Part shown: positions 35,986-46,435 of the stretch, piece after piece
Numbering within the stretch: position 1 is the stretch's first letter
Layout: every line of letters starts with the position of its first letter
NCBI GenBank assembly: GCA_026182355.1
Contig: JAPFBL010000049.1
Span: 558,001 to 622,000, forward strand
Direction: 5' to 3'
Length of the DNA stretch: 64,000 bases
From: Hermatobates lingyangjiaoensis
Taxonomy: Eukaryota > Arthropoda > Insecta > Hemiptera > Hermatobatidae
Notes under the pieces: generated by a model
The model's input: the letters and a program-made list of their open reading frames with translations, nothing else
What the model was told of the DNA's origin: nothing
Database searches by the model: none
Translations under genes and position numbers: made by a program

Positions 35986-35990
<5 letters not shown>

Positions 35991-36064
<74 letters not shown>
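35991..36064. repeat. two (TA)n blocks
   Basis: Two blocks separated by CACATTACA, forming the left edge of the miniature palindrome at 36065. Confidence 0.85.
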
Positions 36065-36069
<5 letters not shown>

Positions 36070-36160
36070 ATCAAACCACAATAAGAAATGGGAATGTTTC
36101 CCATTTCTTATTGTGGTTTGATCATTGATTGTTGTTTAACGTGTTTATGTGAAATCTTTT
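36065..36160. mobile_element. miniature family-1 palindrome (30-bp arms, 3-nt loop)
   Basis: 36065-36094 and 36098-36127 are perfect complements around TGT. Only the outer part of the family-1 arm is present: the HHR and everything 5' of TTCCCATT is absent on both sides at exactly the same point. The right side continues into the full tail (GTTTAACGTGTTTATGTGAA) and then (TA)n. This is a symmetrical end-point that independent truncations would not easily give. Confidence 0.85.
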
Positions 36161-36177
36161 TATATATATATATACAT

Positions 36178-36620
36178 ACCATGATAAACTAAAAACGGTC
36201 CGGCAGGACAAATAACAATTAAAATAAGCAGTGACACATAAACAGAAACACAACAAAGACTCACTTTTCAATATTTCGACCGTAATGGCGGTCGTCCTCA
36301 GGAGAAGAAGTGAATTGACGGAGGGACGACAGTCAACTAAAGAACTCACTGGGTGAGGGCTAAAGCAGTGCTGCCGCAAAGGAGACAAATAAAAAAGGAA
36401 CTAGGAAGTCGAGAGCAAAAATAAAAAAAAATGTTTTTGAAAGGTATAAAAAGGTTAAGATAAGAAAAAATAAAGAAAATATATAAAACAATTAAAAAAA
36501 AATTTAAAAAAAAATTAAATAAATAAAAAATATTAAAAAAAAACTAACGATTTAAATTCAAGCGAGGTTTCGAGCGTGCCTCTCGCTCGAAACCTGGCTT
36601 GAATATAAGATGCAGTGCTA
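36178..36620 (-). mobile_element. PLE 3' end, family 3
   Basis: Single reverse arm: HHR-like motif at 36264-36307, tail ending at TA-rich 36170, and about 300 bp of upstream pLTR with very A-rich sequence on the + strand. It contains a private palindrome at 36554-36606 (ATTCAAGC...GCTTGAAT). Confidence 0.6.
36264..36307 (-). ncRNA. small HHR-like motif, family 3
   Basis: CTTCTC/GAAAAG stem I (5 of 6 pairs), core CTGAGGA plus C, stem II GACCG/CGGTC with loop CCATTA, GAA, palindromic ATAT, T17. All conserved core positions are present. Confidence 0.6.
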
Positions 36621-36914
36621 TAGTCACCCTCAAATAAAAAAAATAAAATAAATAAATAAACAGTGAATTAATAACGTTATACGTGGTCTATAAGCACCAA
36701 TACTAAACATTGATCAATAGAATATGTAAACAGATAACAAGGATGACAAATAACCAAAATCATCTTATAATTAAAATTGTTGCTCTAGAATTGCTACAAT
36801 TAACAGAAAATTGACCTCGCAATACAGGGTCTTTGAAAAATATATAATATTGACAAGCTTTATTCCCTCACACACACATAAGCAAGCGCTCAGGCACACA
36901 AACACATACGCACA

Positions 36915-36928
36915 AGCACACACACACA

Positions 36929-36993
<65 letters not shown>
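36915..36993. repeat. (CA)n microsatellite
   Basis: About 35 CA units with AAACA interruptions at the left. Long apparent Cys/Val and His/Thr frames here are artefacts. Confidence 0.95.
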
Positions 36994-36995
<2 letters not shown>

Positions 36996-37008
36996 TAATG
37001 CTGTAGAC

Positions 37009-37583
37009 TAGGAGTGGCCAACATATGGCACTTAGCCAAACGTGGCGCATTGTATGATTTGGAGTGGCAAATTGCTTTCCTTGAGATAAAAATGAATTAC
37101 GCTTAATGTACTGCTTATTTTTTAGCTATTTAGTGAGAACGATCACAACCACGTGACAATTTCTCTGTGCTAAGAAAATTTGCTGAGAGATTTAGATGTT
37201 GCTTCGGAACGACATATAGATGTGTACAAGCATGTTCAACTATGAGACTTATTAGAATTAAAACGAGTTTGCTACTGACGGATTCCAATTTGAAGAATAC
37301 ACTGGTGTTGTCAGTTACAAATTTTACTCCAAGGATTCAAAATCAGAACAACTTCAAAAGTCTCATTAGGTGCGTAAAGTATTAGCTTTATCAAGTACTG
37401 CTTTAATTTATTTTCTTTAACTTAATATTGTAACATATAATAATCATATATAAAACAATCTTACATGTATATACAAGATATGTAGACGTTCGGTTCAAGA
37501 GATTTATGGCGCATCTATACATCTGAAAGCCTATGTTTAAAATTTGGCGCACGGTTTGTAAAAGTCTGGTCACTCTTGCTCTA
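37009..37583 (+). mobile_element. hAT-like element, internally deleted
   Basis: The left end, TAGGAGTGGCCAAC, and right end, reading GTCTGGTCACTCTTGCTCTA, form imperfect terminal inverted repeats of hAT type (GTGGCCAAC). About 575 bp long. It keeps only the transposase C-terminus next to the right end. A clean 8-bp duplication is not visible. Confidence 0.6.
37137..37387 (+). pseudogene. hAT transposase C-terminus (GTF2IRD2/ZBED5-like type)
   Basis: The frame includes FGTTYRCVQACSTMRLIR, LLTDSNLKNTLVLSVTNFTP and a basic tail. It matches the hAT ending FGSTYxCEQxFSxMKxxK...RLTDxxLxxxLRLxxTxxxP. It is distinct from the VERSISALKR type at 26.4 kb. The catalytic core is missing. The frame is open upstream to a stop at 37134 and lacks an ATG. 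Confidence 0.7.
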
Positions 37584-37599
37584 AACCATAGACCGTTTC

Positions 37600-38260
37600 T
37601 ATAACTTCAGACAGTAAAAAAAAACAGCTGAAAGAAACAAACGTGAAATAAGAGAAATCTTCAAGTCTTTCATGGAAACTCGTTCTTGACGAGCTAAATT
37701 AAATGAAAATAGAAATTATAACGAAAAGAGGGAAAACATAATGTAGAGGAAGATTTTGAAGATGAACAGAAAACATTTAAATACATCATTCTTAGGTATA
37801 GCAAAGCGTCAGTCAAAACAAACTATTTCTATACTGTTCTTCAAATATTGTATGTTCTTTCTTAATATTAGCAGTGAAAATATTCTGATGCTTAAACATT
37901 GCAAAATTATAATTAATAGTTGCATTTTTTTTATGAGAACCCCCTTCATTATAAACAATTAATGCATTCAAGAACAGCTCTCTAAAGAACATATATAATC
38001 TTATCTTAGTTACACAAAAATGAGAATAGAAGTGTTGAATATAGGTAGCGTTTTTTTGCCATCTATAGAGATCACACATAGATTTAGCGATTGAAATGTT
38101 CTATCAAATTTAACAAAACTACGTCATATGCAGATTCTATTTTAAATTTTACAAGACAAGAAACTTGATCAACACTGCTAAACCATGTATCACCATTGAG
38201 AAAAAAATCATACAATAACATTAAATCAAATAATTCTATAAGAAAATACGCATTTTCATA
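37600..38260. other. non-coding stretch
   Basis: Overlapping short frames on both strands show no family similarity. Confidence 0.35.
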
Positions 38261-38274
38261 TCTACCGCTTGTAA

Positions 38275-38544
38275 TGTGTCCAGTGTGGTGCATTCTATTT
38301 TGGTTTTTCCTCCAACATGCTTAACATCCGCATGAGTGGACACAGAGATTCTGTCAGGCGACGCAGTAACCTGCCTGTTGCTATCCATGCCATTAATCAT
38401 GGCCTTACATTTAATGACTGTTTTAGAGTTCAAACACTCAAAGTAATAGTCAGTGATGAAAAAAGATTAAATTTGAGCTTCTGAAGAGGCTCACATTTGG
38501 CTATTCAATGCCCGCTCCTCACCTGGCCTCAAACTTAAACATTA
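38275..38544 (+). pseudogene. PLE GIY-YIG endonuclease relic (second type)
   Basis: The frame reads CVQCGAFYFGFSSNMLNIRM, SGHRDSVRRRSNLPVAIHAI, NHGLTFNDCFRVQTLKV and, after a one-frame shift near 38477, ASEEAHIWLFNARSSPGLK. This is a GIY-YIG nuclease domain: Cys pair, FYxG in place of GIY/YIG, the RMSGH arginine-histidine, LPVAIH and a C-terminal PGL. The same plan occurs at 19945-20232 and 56815-56895. It is followed 240 bp later by the family-10 HHR (38787), giving endonuclease, pLTR, ribozyme and (TA)n order. Confidence 0.75.
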
Positions 38545-38870
38545 AATTTTTTTTTTAAGTTATTTATTTATTTTTAGTTATTTATCCATTTTTTTTTTAA
38601 TTTCCTTTCTGTCCTCTTCTTCATCCTTATTCTATCTTAAACTGTACGGGAGTCCGATTACTGAGGAATGGGGTCGTTTGCAGCGCTTCGATCGCCTTGG
38701 ATTTGAGACTACTGCCTGGAAATCATAGTTGTCTTCTACTCGCATTCCTGAACGCACGTACCTCTTCTTCATCCCTTCTACTCTCTTCCTGATGACGAAC
38801 TTCAGTTCGAAATATTGATCCAGTAAGTGTTCTTGTTTTTTTTTGTGTTGTCTTTTTCATTTGTATGTAT
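38545..38870 (+). mobile_element. pLTR of the same PLE with family-10 HHR
   Basis: Non-coding sequence from the endonuclease to the HHR and a T-rich tail ending at GTATGTATATATAAAG, where the family-1 palindrome at 38873 starts. Confidence 0.6.
38787..38818 (+). ncRNA. small HHR-like motif, family 10
   Basis: Consensus core CTGATGA plus C, stem II GAAC/GTTC with TTCA loop, GAA, palindromic ATAT, T17. Stem I is weak (TC/GA plus mismatches). Confidence 0.5.
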
Positions 38871-38872
38871 AT

Positions 38873-39047
38873 ATAAAGATTTCACATAAACGTGAAACAA
38901 CAATCATTTATCAAACCACAATAAGAAATGGGAAAACAAGACTAAGATCTTTCAACCGTAACAAGCGGTCTTCGTCAGAGTCAAAAACCCAACTTGTTTT
39001 AGTCTATAGTCTTGTTTTCCCATTTCTTATTGTGGTTTGATCATTGA
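38873..39047. mobile_element. family-1 palindrome, asymmetric
   Basis: The left arm is complete, with terminal TTTCAC hairpin and HHR at 38940-38982 (reverse). The right arm begins only after the HHR (from about 39006) and ends at GATCATTGATGA plus (TA)n. The two inverted copies thus differ by more than 40 bp in 5' truncation. Confidence 0.75.
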
Positions 39048-39069
39048 TGATATATATATATATATATAT

Positions 39070-39195
39070 GTCTTGTTAAATTGTATGCCTACTTTTAATC
39101 TCACAACTTTTCTACTGAATCTCTCGATTTCTCTAATACACTTTCTCCATTTTTGTGGTACAAGATAGATTAGTTGACCAAAGTTTTTATTTACA
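39070..39195 (-). pseudogene. PLE ORF N-terminus (family 7)
   Basis: The reverse strand reads from the HHR into MSGYVNKNFGQLIYLVPQKW, RKCIREIERFSRKVVRLKVG and IQFNKTY, then (TA)n at 39069. It aligns with 59524-59676 (IGELIYMIPQRWKRSIRNLE, KVCRKHTKLNVGKIFNEVY). No RT follows, as expected for a 3' pLTR copy. Confidence 0.75.
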
Positions 39196-39197
39196 TA

Positions 39198-39236
39198 GCC
39201 CGACATGTTTCGGTCCTCACTGACCATTATCAAGGA
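39198..39236 (-). ncRNA. HHR-like motif, family 7, U3-A8 variant
   Basis: TCC/GGG stem I, core TTGATAA plus T, stem II GGTC/GACC with AGTGAG loop, GAA, palindromic ACATGT, C17. C3 is T and G8 is A: the two nucleotides that pair in the HHR fold have both changed and still pair. The same double change occurs at 59484-59521 and in the arms at 57104 and 58964. Confidence 0.5.
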
Positions 39237-39487
39237 TTATAGTTCTACAAAATCTTAAATAAACTATACATAACTAAACATAACTTAAAAACATTTATAA
39301 TTAAATTAACACTACATATTACATTCAACGCCTTAATTTTTGTGATAACTAAAAATGGTTAGATGACAAGGAGAGGTTATACACAGGCAATTGTTACCAA
39401 GTGTAGAGTTCCTTGTGCAAATCACAGAGGGCAGGCAATCTCATCACATTTCTGGCTTTTCATCTTTCCTTCGTATAATTTTAAAAT

Positions 39488-39960
39488 TCATCTAAACGCT
39501 TCACCATGCTTGTTCAAGGCAGGTTGTTTCTCCATAATGAATAATGCTTCAATTATGCGTAATCTTGTTTGGTCATTTTCCTGTTGCAGGATCCTTGTGT
39601 TGTTAATTAGCATTTCTTTAGTTAACTTAATGCCATGGGCAATTAAAGCATGTTCCTTGGGTCCATCTGAAGTGAGGTGCATTGTCAACCTTCTCGATAA
39701 TGTAGTAGTAGTAGAACCAACATATGTAGATTGTAGGGACTCACAGTTCCCTGTGTTACATTGATACTCGTACACTATGTTGGTTCTTTGGAGTGTTGAC
39801 TTCTTCTGAAGGTTATTCCTAATTACCATGCTCGCTGTTGTTGAGCCTCTATAAAAAATCTTCAGTTTTAGCTGATCGTCAGGATTGAGGCAGGTTGTAT
39901 TGGCCGCTATTATCCCCTTTAGTACACGTTCATCTACCTTATGAGCCTCTGAATATTGAT
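39488..39960 (-). pseudogene. PLE C-terminal region with GIY-YIG endonuclease
   Basis: About 157 codons open without a stop. Upstream part: LKLKIFYRGSTTASMVIRNN (the linker of PLE polyproteins between RT and nuclease). Then TNIVYEYQC, a Cys pair, STYVGSTTTTLSRRLTMH, HALIAHGIKL, RLRIIEALFIMEKQPALNKH. The GIY-YIG signature is YEY...YVG, with the conserved Arg (SRR) and the Glu (EAL) expected to bind metal. The RT domain has been lost at 39960, where AT repeats begin. Downstream come 250 bp of pLTR, the HHR (39198) and the ORF N-terminus repeat, so this is the best ordered PLE 3' end in the window. The domain itself looks intact. Confidence 0.85.
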
Positions 39961-40023
39961 TATTATAATATATTGTAAAAGTTCTATATTATATATATTA
40001 TATTATATATATATATATATATA

Positions 40024-42425
40024 AAATGTAAAAAGTTTATCATTATATAATAATCAATCATAATAACAATTATATCATAATGTAAATAATCAATCATTTA
40101 ACCAGCTATCTTTCTATTTTTTTTAAAATGAAAATTGTGTATTATTTTTTTTTAAAATTTATATGTAAAGTGTTCATTTCCTATATTTCATTTAATTTTT
40201 AAAACTGATAAAATAAGGACAGTTTATTAAATTATTAACGACAGTTCCTTCCATGGATATTATATTTGTTGATTAAATGTACTTGATAATAAATATTCTC
40301 AAAACATCTACTTTACATATAATAATAACATTTAATTTATAGGTCAATCACTCTATAAGTTGTAGGAATCAAAAGTGTATGTTGAAAGTAAACCATGGAA
40401 TTAAATGAAATTTTAAGGTGAATTATAAATGGAACGGTATATACTTCATTTTAACAAATTTTGCTTTTTAACATGTACTTCTATTGCAGAAATACTGTTG
40501 TTTATTATTCTGAAATAATCTAGGAAATGAGTTACTTTAATTAACTTTATGCTAAAAACCTCCAAAATAAGTGGTCCAATGAAACATGCTTAAACAAGAC
40601 TGGGGCAAAATAATAACATTCTCAATATTCAATCTGACCATGCGTCGATTCGGAGTTAGATATGAATTATTATTTTTACATGCCAACAGAAACATGCTCA
40701 TATCCCTCATCTTGCATCTAATTAAAAAAAATAAACATTTTTATTAGTTAGTTACCTCAGACCAGAGATGATCGAATTTTGGTCAAAACCAGTCGATTAG
40801 ACCGTGGTGGCCTGATGCAGAAGTCGGAAGGGAAAGTGTTACAGCGATCATCTAAGTAACAAAATTATTTTAACACCATCCGTAAAACATCATAATGTCA
40901 TCCATTAAAAATAATACACTTTTCTTCAATCTACTCCATTAACTTAAACTAGTAATATAGATGTTGTCCAAATTTAAAAACATTAGTCCATAAATAATAA
41001 TATTGTAAAAAATACTACTGAACAATATAAAATAAATTAAATCTGCTGAACATTAACTTAACATACAAAAATAAATATCTGTGTAAATTTAAAGTATAAA
41101 TATGAACAATTTATAACTAATCAAAACCATGAAAAATTTTGAATAAAACCTAAACCTTAATGTTCTCTTAGGACGTGGAACATTTGCTCAATGTGTTCAT
41201 TTCAACGCGATAACAATAGTAGGAGATTAGGTTGTATAGCCGCGCTCTCAATGTACCCCTGGAACAACGGGCATTCGTCTAAAGCATACATCACTATTAG
41301 CGTCAAATTGCAATCATTACGACTTATTTAGGTTGCATGGAGGTGAATAAACGGCTTATGCTGTTCTATAATTTTAAGAAAAGCCTGCATTTTTCAAGCT
41401 ACTCTGTGGTCATTTCCAGGTTAAAAACTGACATAAAACTATATAAAGCAATTTCTACACTAGTACATATATTCTACATTGCATTATGTAGTTATATGTA
41501 AGTTGTTAGTATGAGGTTAGTCACATAATTGGTTGAAAAATATAGTTTTTCTTAAAGTTTTCGAAAAACTAATATCGTTTATTCAGCTTCTTAACGTATT
41601 AGTTTTCCACGTAAGATGAACTACATTGTCATTAGACAGGTAATCCAAAGCTGTATAGTTTTTCTCACTGAAATAGTTTCACAACTCGTTCTACAATACC
41701 ATTCCAATCAGATGTTCCATATAAACTTTTTCCATAAGGACTAGAGGCCAAAGGAAATTGTATAAGATAGGGTTCTTTATTATAATAACGAAACTGAACA
41801 AATTATTTTACTACTCAATAATTATGAGCATAGATCTGACAAAATATGGAGTAATTTAGAAAAATAATTAATAATAACATGACAAAAACTGAATATAAAA
41901 TATCAGCAGTCAATGTTAGAGAACACTTTCTGCTTCTTGTTACGCAGCATCTAAAATTAAGGATGGGAGGAATCAAAACTACTATGAACAGTTTAACTGA
42001 TGAAGTTTTAATTAAATAAACATCAAATAGCCTACAATGTAAATCTAATAAGAAGTTTGATAATTGAGTCAAGGTTAATAACAGTATGATAATACCTCAA
42101 ACATTACAGAAAAAGTTGAATCAGTATTTGCTGGTTATTAAAATTCAACACTATTTCAAAAACAAGTCGAGGATAAAAAGAAATGTTCATCGTCTTATAC
42201 TGAATAACAAATGTTTCACATCAAACAAAAGTTATAACTAATATTTGTGTTATAACTTCAGGACTCCTCAGACTAGAGATAAGCTGACACATACTTTTGA
42301 AACCCCAACAAAAATATAACAAAGTAACTCAGCAATCTAAATTATATTTAGTTGTTTACATTTGAAACAGATATTATAACCATAAACTTAATTGAATGAC
42401 TTGAATTCTATTTTCCTCTTTACCA
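40024..42425. other. AT-rich non-coding stretch
   Basis: Nothing recognised in 2.4 kb after the (TA)n ending at 40023. Confidence 0.4.
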
Positions 42426-42429
42426 AGTT

Positions 42430-42720
42430 TAAAGCACAGGGAAAAAGGAAAGCAATAAAAATAAATGCTCTGGCGCCTTTCACATGGTCATCAGGGAGCA
42501 AACAAAGTAAACACAAGAAAGGTAACATAAAAGTTATATTGCCTTCTATGTAACATAACTTTTATATGCTATGTTAATAACTTCTATGTTATAATAAATT
42601 GCATTTTGCCTTCCTTGCTTTTACTTTTTTTGCTCTCTGATGATATATAGTCAAAGGTCTCATAGCATTTATTTCTATTGTTTTATTTTTTCCTTGTGGT
42701 TTAACTTCATTGATTGTATC
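42430..42720. mobile_element. degenerate HHR palindrome, family 9
   Basis: Diverged inverted arms read outward: CTCTGATGA... and CATAGCATTTATTTCTATTG. The left arm holds an HHR-like motif (42467-42499, reverse) with GCTC/GAGC stem I, CTGATGACC, GAA and palindromic GGCGCC. The right arm (42632-42670) has lost the GAAA context. The centre contains a smaller TAACATA..TATGTTA inverted repeat. No clear (TA)n remains, so this is probably the oldest palindrome here. Confidence 0.5.
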
Positions 42721-43560
42721 ACATGTCTATTGTGATTCCTCTGCTTTTGTCTTTATGTATTGAATTGAAAGTAATACCTCTACGAGCATTACAAAGTTGA
42801 ATAGATAGAAGATGTTTCAGGATAACAGTGAGCAAAAGATGCTATGCAACACCCTATCAACCAATTGTGAGAAATTTTTTCGATTAGGGCCTTCATGTCA
42901 GTCAATCATGGTCTCTGTAAACACAATTCTAAATATAGTACAAAAAATACTGGTTTCAACTCCAGTTATAACTCATGTGTAATATATCCTTCTTGCTAAA
43001 CAATGAATAAAACACTTTATTCACAATTCCGTAGTTTAAAATATATCATTTCAGAAAAATATTGCAAAATGAATCTGTACTTGAAAATTTAAGAAAACGA
43101 TTCTCTTCTACTGAACGTAAATATTCTCAGCTTTTTCTACTCTCACTCTACCTCCTTTTCATTTCCTTGAACTCTTAGTATCAGGTTAAAAAAGACTAAG
43201 GAATTCCATATAAAAGCTCTTATTTATAGCTCAGCGTCATCACTGATAGTATACGAGTAAGAGTTACAGAAAAATTGAATTTAACTTGTTATAGTATACG
43301 TACAACTTTCATAGATATATTTAAACCCACAACTGTGAAACACAAAATAAAGCAAACACTCAGAGTTCTAAAACATTTCAACAGTCTCCAGGAGAAAATA
43401 AAAATACAGTTAAACATAAAATAACTAAATAAGGAGAGTCATATATAAATGTATACGAGTAATGTTATTAATTATAAAGGCAAAAAAAAAATAACAGGAC
43501 TCGAATGTTTGACAAAGAAGTGTTTTTTTACACATATGTATCAATACATATAAACATATC
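42721..43560. other. non-coding stretch
   Basis: Nothing recognised. Confidence 0.35.
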
Positions 43561-43579
43561 AGAAATTATCGAACAATTG

Positions 43580-43690
43580 ATGGATAAGTAGAATAAATTG
43601 GGAGGAGGTCAGTTTCATCAACTACAAATTAAACACAGAGTGCCAACTTTTCGATTTTCCTCCAATTTATTTCTCATAACCTTATAAAAG
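43580..43690 (-). mobile_element. degenerate family-5 arm
   Basis: The reverse strand keeps TTATGAGAAATAAATTGGAG, ATCGAAAAGTTGGCA and the GACC tail of family 5. Core and stem II have decayed. Confidence 0.45.
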
Positions 43691-44089
43691 AGAAATATAA
43701 ATAACAAAATCATACAAACAAAGAAAGAAGTAGTTGAAAAAAACAATGAGTTCAAACTTATAAGAATAGGAATATATAAATATGAAAAAATTACTGCAAT
43801 TACATTACCGAAATAATGTTCTTATTGAATACAAAGGCTGATATAATTTTTCTTTCAGAAAAAGGTTTGTCTTTATCGAATACTGCTTGTAACAATATTC
43901 TCATTTAATTGTATAATTCAATCTGCTTTTTAACTCCTTGGGCACTTTTTCTTTCAAGTTTGAAAAGTGCGGTTCAACTTTTCTTGTTTAATACGATGCT
44001 GCAATAACTTCTGTTACAATTCTTTTAAACAATTTCTTAATTTTCTTTCATAATCACTGAATAATAGAATTTCAAAGATTTTTACATTA

Positions 44090-44720
44090 CTATAAGTAAA
44101 GTATAAAAATTTGTAAACTATATAAATTCGTAAAATTTTGTATATAATGATGATCGTAAAAAAAATCGATTTCGACATTTTGACGGATTTACATGCTTTG
44201 ACAACCCCAAAGTCGTTTTATGACGTTTTTCAATGATCTGTCATAAAAACAAACACACACACACACACACACACACATGTGTATGTGTGTGTGTGAAGCT
44301 GGGTGGGTGGGTTTGTATCCAAAAGATTATGCACACGCCACAGCCCACATCTTTGATGGATCTACGATCCATCGTAGTAAACATTTTACAAAAATATGGG
44401 CGGCCTCATAGTGAACATGGAAACTTGTGTGGGAGCAATTATAAATGATAGGAAAGTGGCTTATTTGCCAAAACATTCCTTTGGACTTTTTCTTCTCCAA
44501 AACTATTAAGTTTCTCTAGAGTGTTGAAAGTTTGAAGACATATCGCAATTTCAATGTTCGTCGAAACAAAAGCGACAAAACGAATAAGCGAAAAAATTTT
44601 CAGATTTTTAAAGCAGCTGGAATTTTTTGTTAATGAAATATAAACATTTTAACTTTAACATTTTAACAAGCTGAAAGCTTGTGAGAAGGATCCAGGTCAT
44701 ACTATTTGACAGATCAAAAC
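44090..44720 (+). repeat. interspersed repeat B, copy 1
   Basis: Matches 49380-49940 in the same orientation: a TTTTATGA(C/G)GTTTTT block, a GTGTGGGTGGGTGGG-like block, GATTATGCAC/ATGCAT, GGGAAAGT and TTGGCAGATCAAAA-like ends. Copy 1 contains a (CA)n/(GT)n inverted microsatellite (44252-44294) at the point where copy 2 has TGTCTGTGTGGGTGGGTGG. No protein recognised; element type unknown. Confidence 0.6.
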
Positions 44721-44865
44721 ATAGTGACTATGTTGAACTGAACAGTTCAGTGCCATGTATTCATTCAAACTAGACAGTTGGTGTTGAAATCCACAGACTA
44801 TTTTTGTTTGTAAAATAATCTCTAATGTATTACTTAGTTTTTCTGTTTTAAAATTTTATACTTTT

Positions 44866-44960
44866 GCCTATGAAGAAATAAAAATCGAAACGTTGGCAAT
44901 GACAGTTCTATTTGAACCTGAAGAACTGATCGAGTTCTGATAAATTTTAATTTTGTATAT
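44866..44960 (+). mobile_element. solitary family-5 arm
   Basis: GCCTATGAAGAAATAAAAAT, CGAAACGTTGGCAATGACAG and the tail GAACTGATCGAGTTCTGATA end in (TA)n at 44957. Stem II is eroded, but ACGT is retained after GAA. It lies directly after repeat B. Confidence 0.6.
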
Positions 44961-44984
44961 ATATATATAAAAGCAAGCGTTCCC

Positions 44985-46200
44985 CTTTAAATATCTATTT
45001 GCCTTTCTGACTTCAATTTACTCTACTCAGTTTCGTTACGTAACATCGCATTATTTGATCGTTTTCTTTCAATTGCTGCAGACAAACACAGTGCGCTCTA
45101 AATTGAGCTTTATCAGATTACAGTTCATTACTGATCACACACTAAACATGACTGAAACAATGACGACTTCTCATCCAGTTACTATTATTAATAAAGAATA
45201 CTCTGATATTGCATAATACACGTTTGTTGCCGTTAAGTTATAACTCTAAGACAATAAGCATTGCATACAATAAAATATATACCTTTAAAATAACATATTC
45301 GATCAATCCATACTTAATTGTGTTACTATAACACAACTAAGTTTAGAAGTTCAAATATAAACTAAACTTTGCAAAAAAACCTAAAAATATACTGTCATTT
45401 CGAAAATGTAATTCATTTTTTTAAAAGGTAAAATAAATTATAGCTCTGTGCATCTAGTCTGCAGTTCCAGCCTTAATAATTAACTAGATGGTAATCCTAA
45501 ACACATTCACATACATTCAAATAGCACTGTCTCAACTTTCAGGTTTATAGAAGCTCAATTTGAAGGGCTGTACAAACATATCACAGAATCTAGACTATTC
45601 ACTAAAGGAAATGGTGAACCATTAAAACTTCCTTAAATTTGTATATCGCGGGTTATACACCAGTAATATTTTGTTATATGTCTAAAAAGTTATATTAAAC
45701 TTCAGTAATGTAGGTATCTTCAAAAAACTAACAAAATTAAAATAAACGTAAGTTTATTTAATTTTAATTGTGTTACGTTAATTATAACATTTTCGAAATA
45801 CGAACATTTAGTTAAAGTATTTCGGAATATAAAATGTGATGAAGCATATTGCACTGTTTTATAAATTATAAATCTCAAGTTTTACGTGTATATTTTTCTG
45901 AGTTACGAAGGATAAGTAGTTTACAGGAAGTACTCGTCTATTGTATGTTATAATTCGTATTAATGGTATTGATACTAACCTGTGAACCACTATCTCTAAT
46001 ATTACCATTCTTTTTGACCAGAATAGACTTGTTTTACTAATTGTGCTAATTTTTCTTGTAAAGTGATGTTTATCAGATCTATTTACACGGTAATTTCCAA
46101 AATTACTTACCAGTATTATACATCTAAGTATCAAGGCTACTTGGTTTTTTTCTGAAAAACTAAATTAATAAAGGTACACAATTGCTTCACCAATATTTTA
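44985..46200. other. non-coding stretch
   Basis: No recognisable feature. A 91-codon reverse frame (45859-46134) has splice-site-like motifs inside it but no family similarity. Confidence 0.35.
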
Positions 46201-46204
46201 TTCC

Positions 46205-46435
46205 GTAATAAGATTTCACAATAATCACGTGAAATCAAAATCATCGTCTAAACCACAGGAAGAAATGAGAAAAAAGACTTAAGATCATTCAACCGTAAAA
46301 AGCGGTCTTCGTCAGAGTCAAAACTGATTTATTCATCCGTTTTGACTCTGACGAAGACCGCTCGCTACGGTTGAAAGATCTTAGTCTTTTGTCTCATTTC
46401 TTACTGTGGTTTAAACGTTGATTTTATTTCATGTA
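46205..46435. mobile_element. family-1 palindrome
   Basis: Both arms run nearly to full length, with HHR cores at 46276-46319 (reverse) and 46344-46386 (forward, consensus except CTCGCTACGG in the stem II loop). The outer flanks are not (TA)n, only AT-rich, which is unusual for this family. Confidence 0.75.

Noticed and set aside
36771..37050. Cys/Val-rich and His/Thr-rich frames as metal-binding peptides
   Set aside because: They are translations of a (CA)n microsatellite.
38084..38433. Reverse open frames of 65-69 codons
   Set aside because: The + strand of the same stretch encodes the GIY-YIG relic; these are antisense shadows.
45859..46134. 91-codon reverse frame with splice-like motifs as an exon pair
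   Set aside because: The donor and acceptor motifs conflict with the open frame, composition is AT-driven, and no family similarity is visible.
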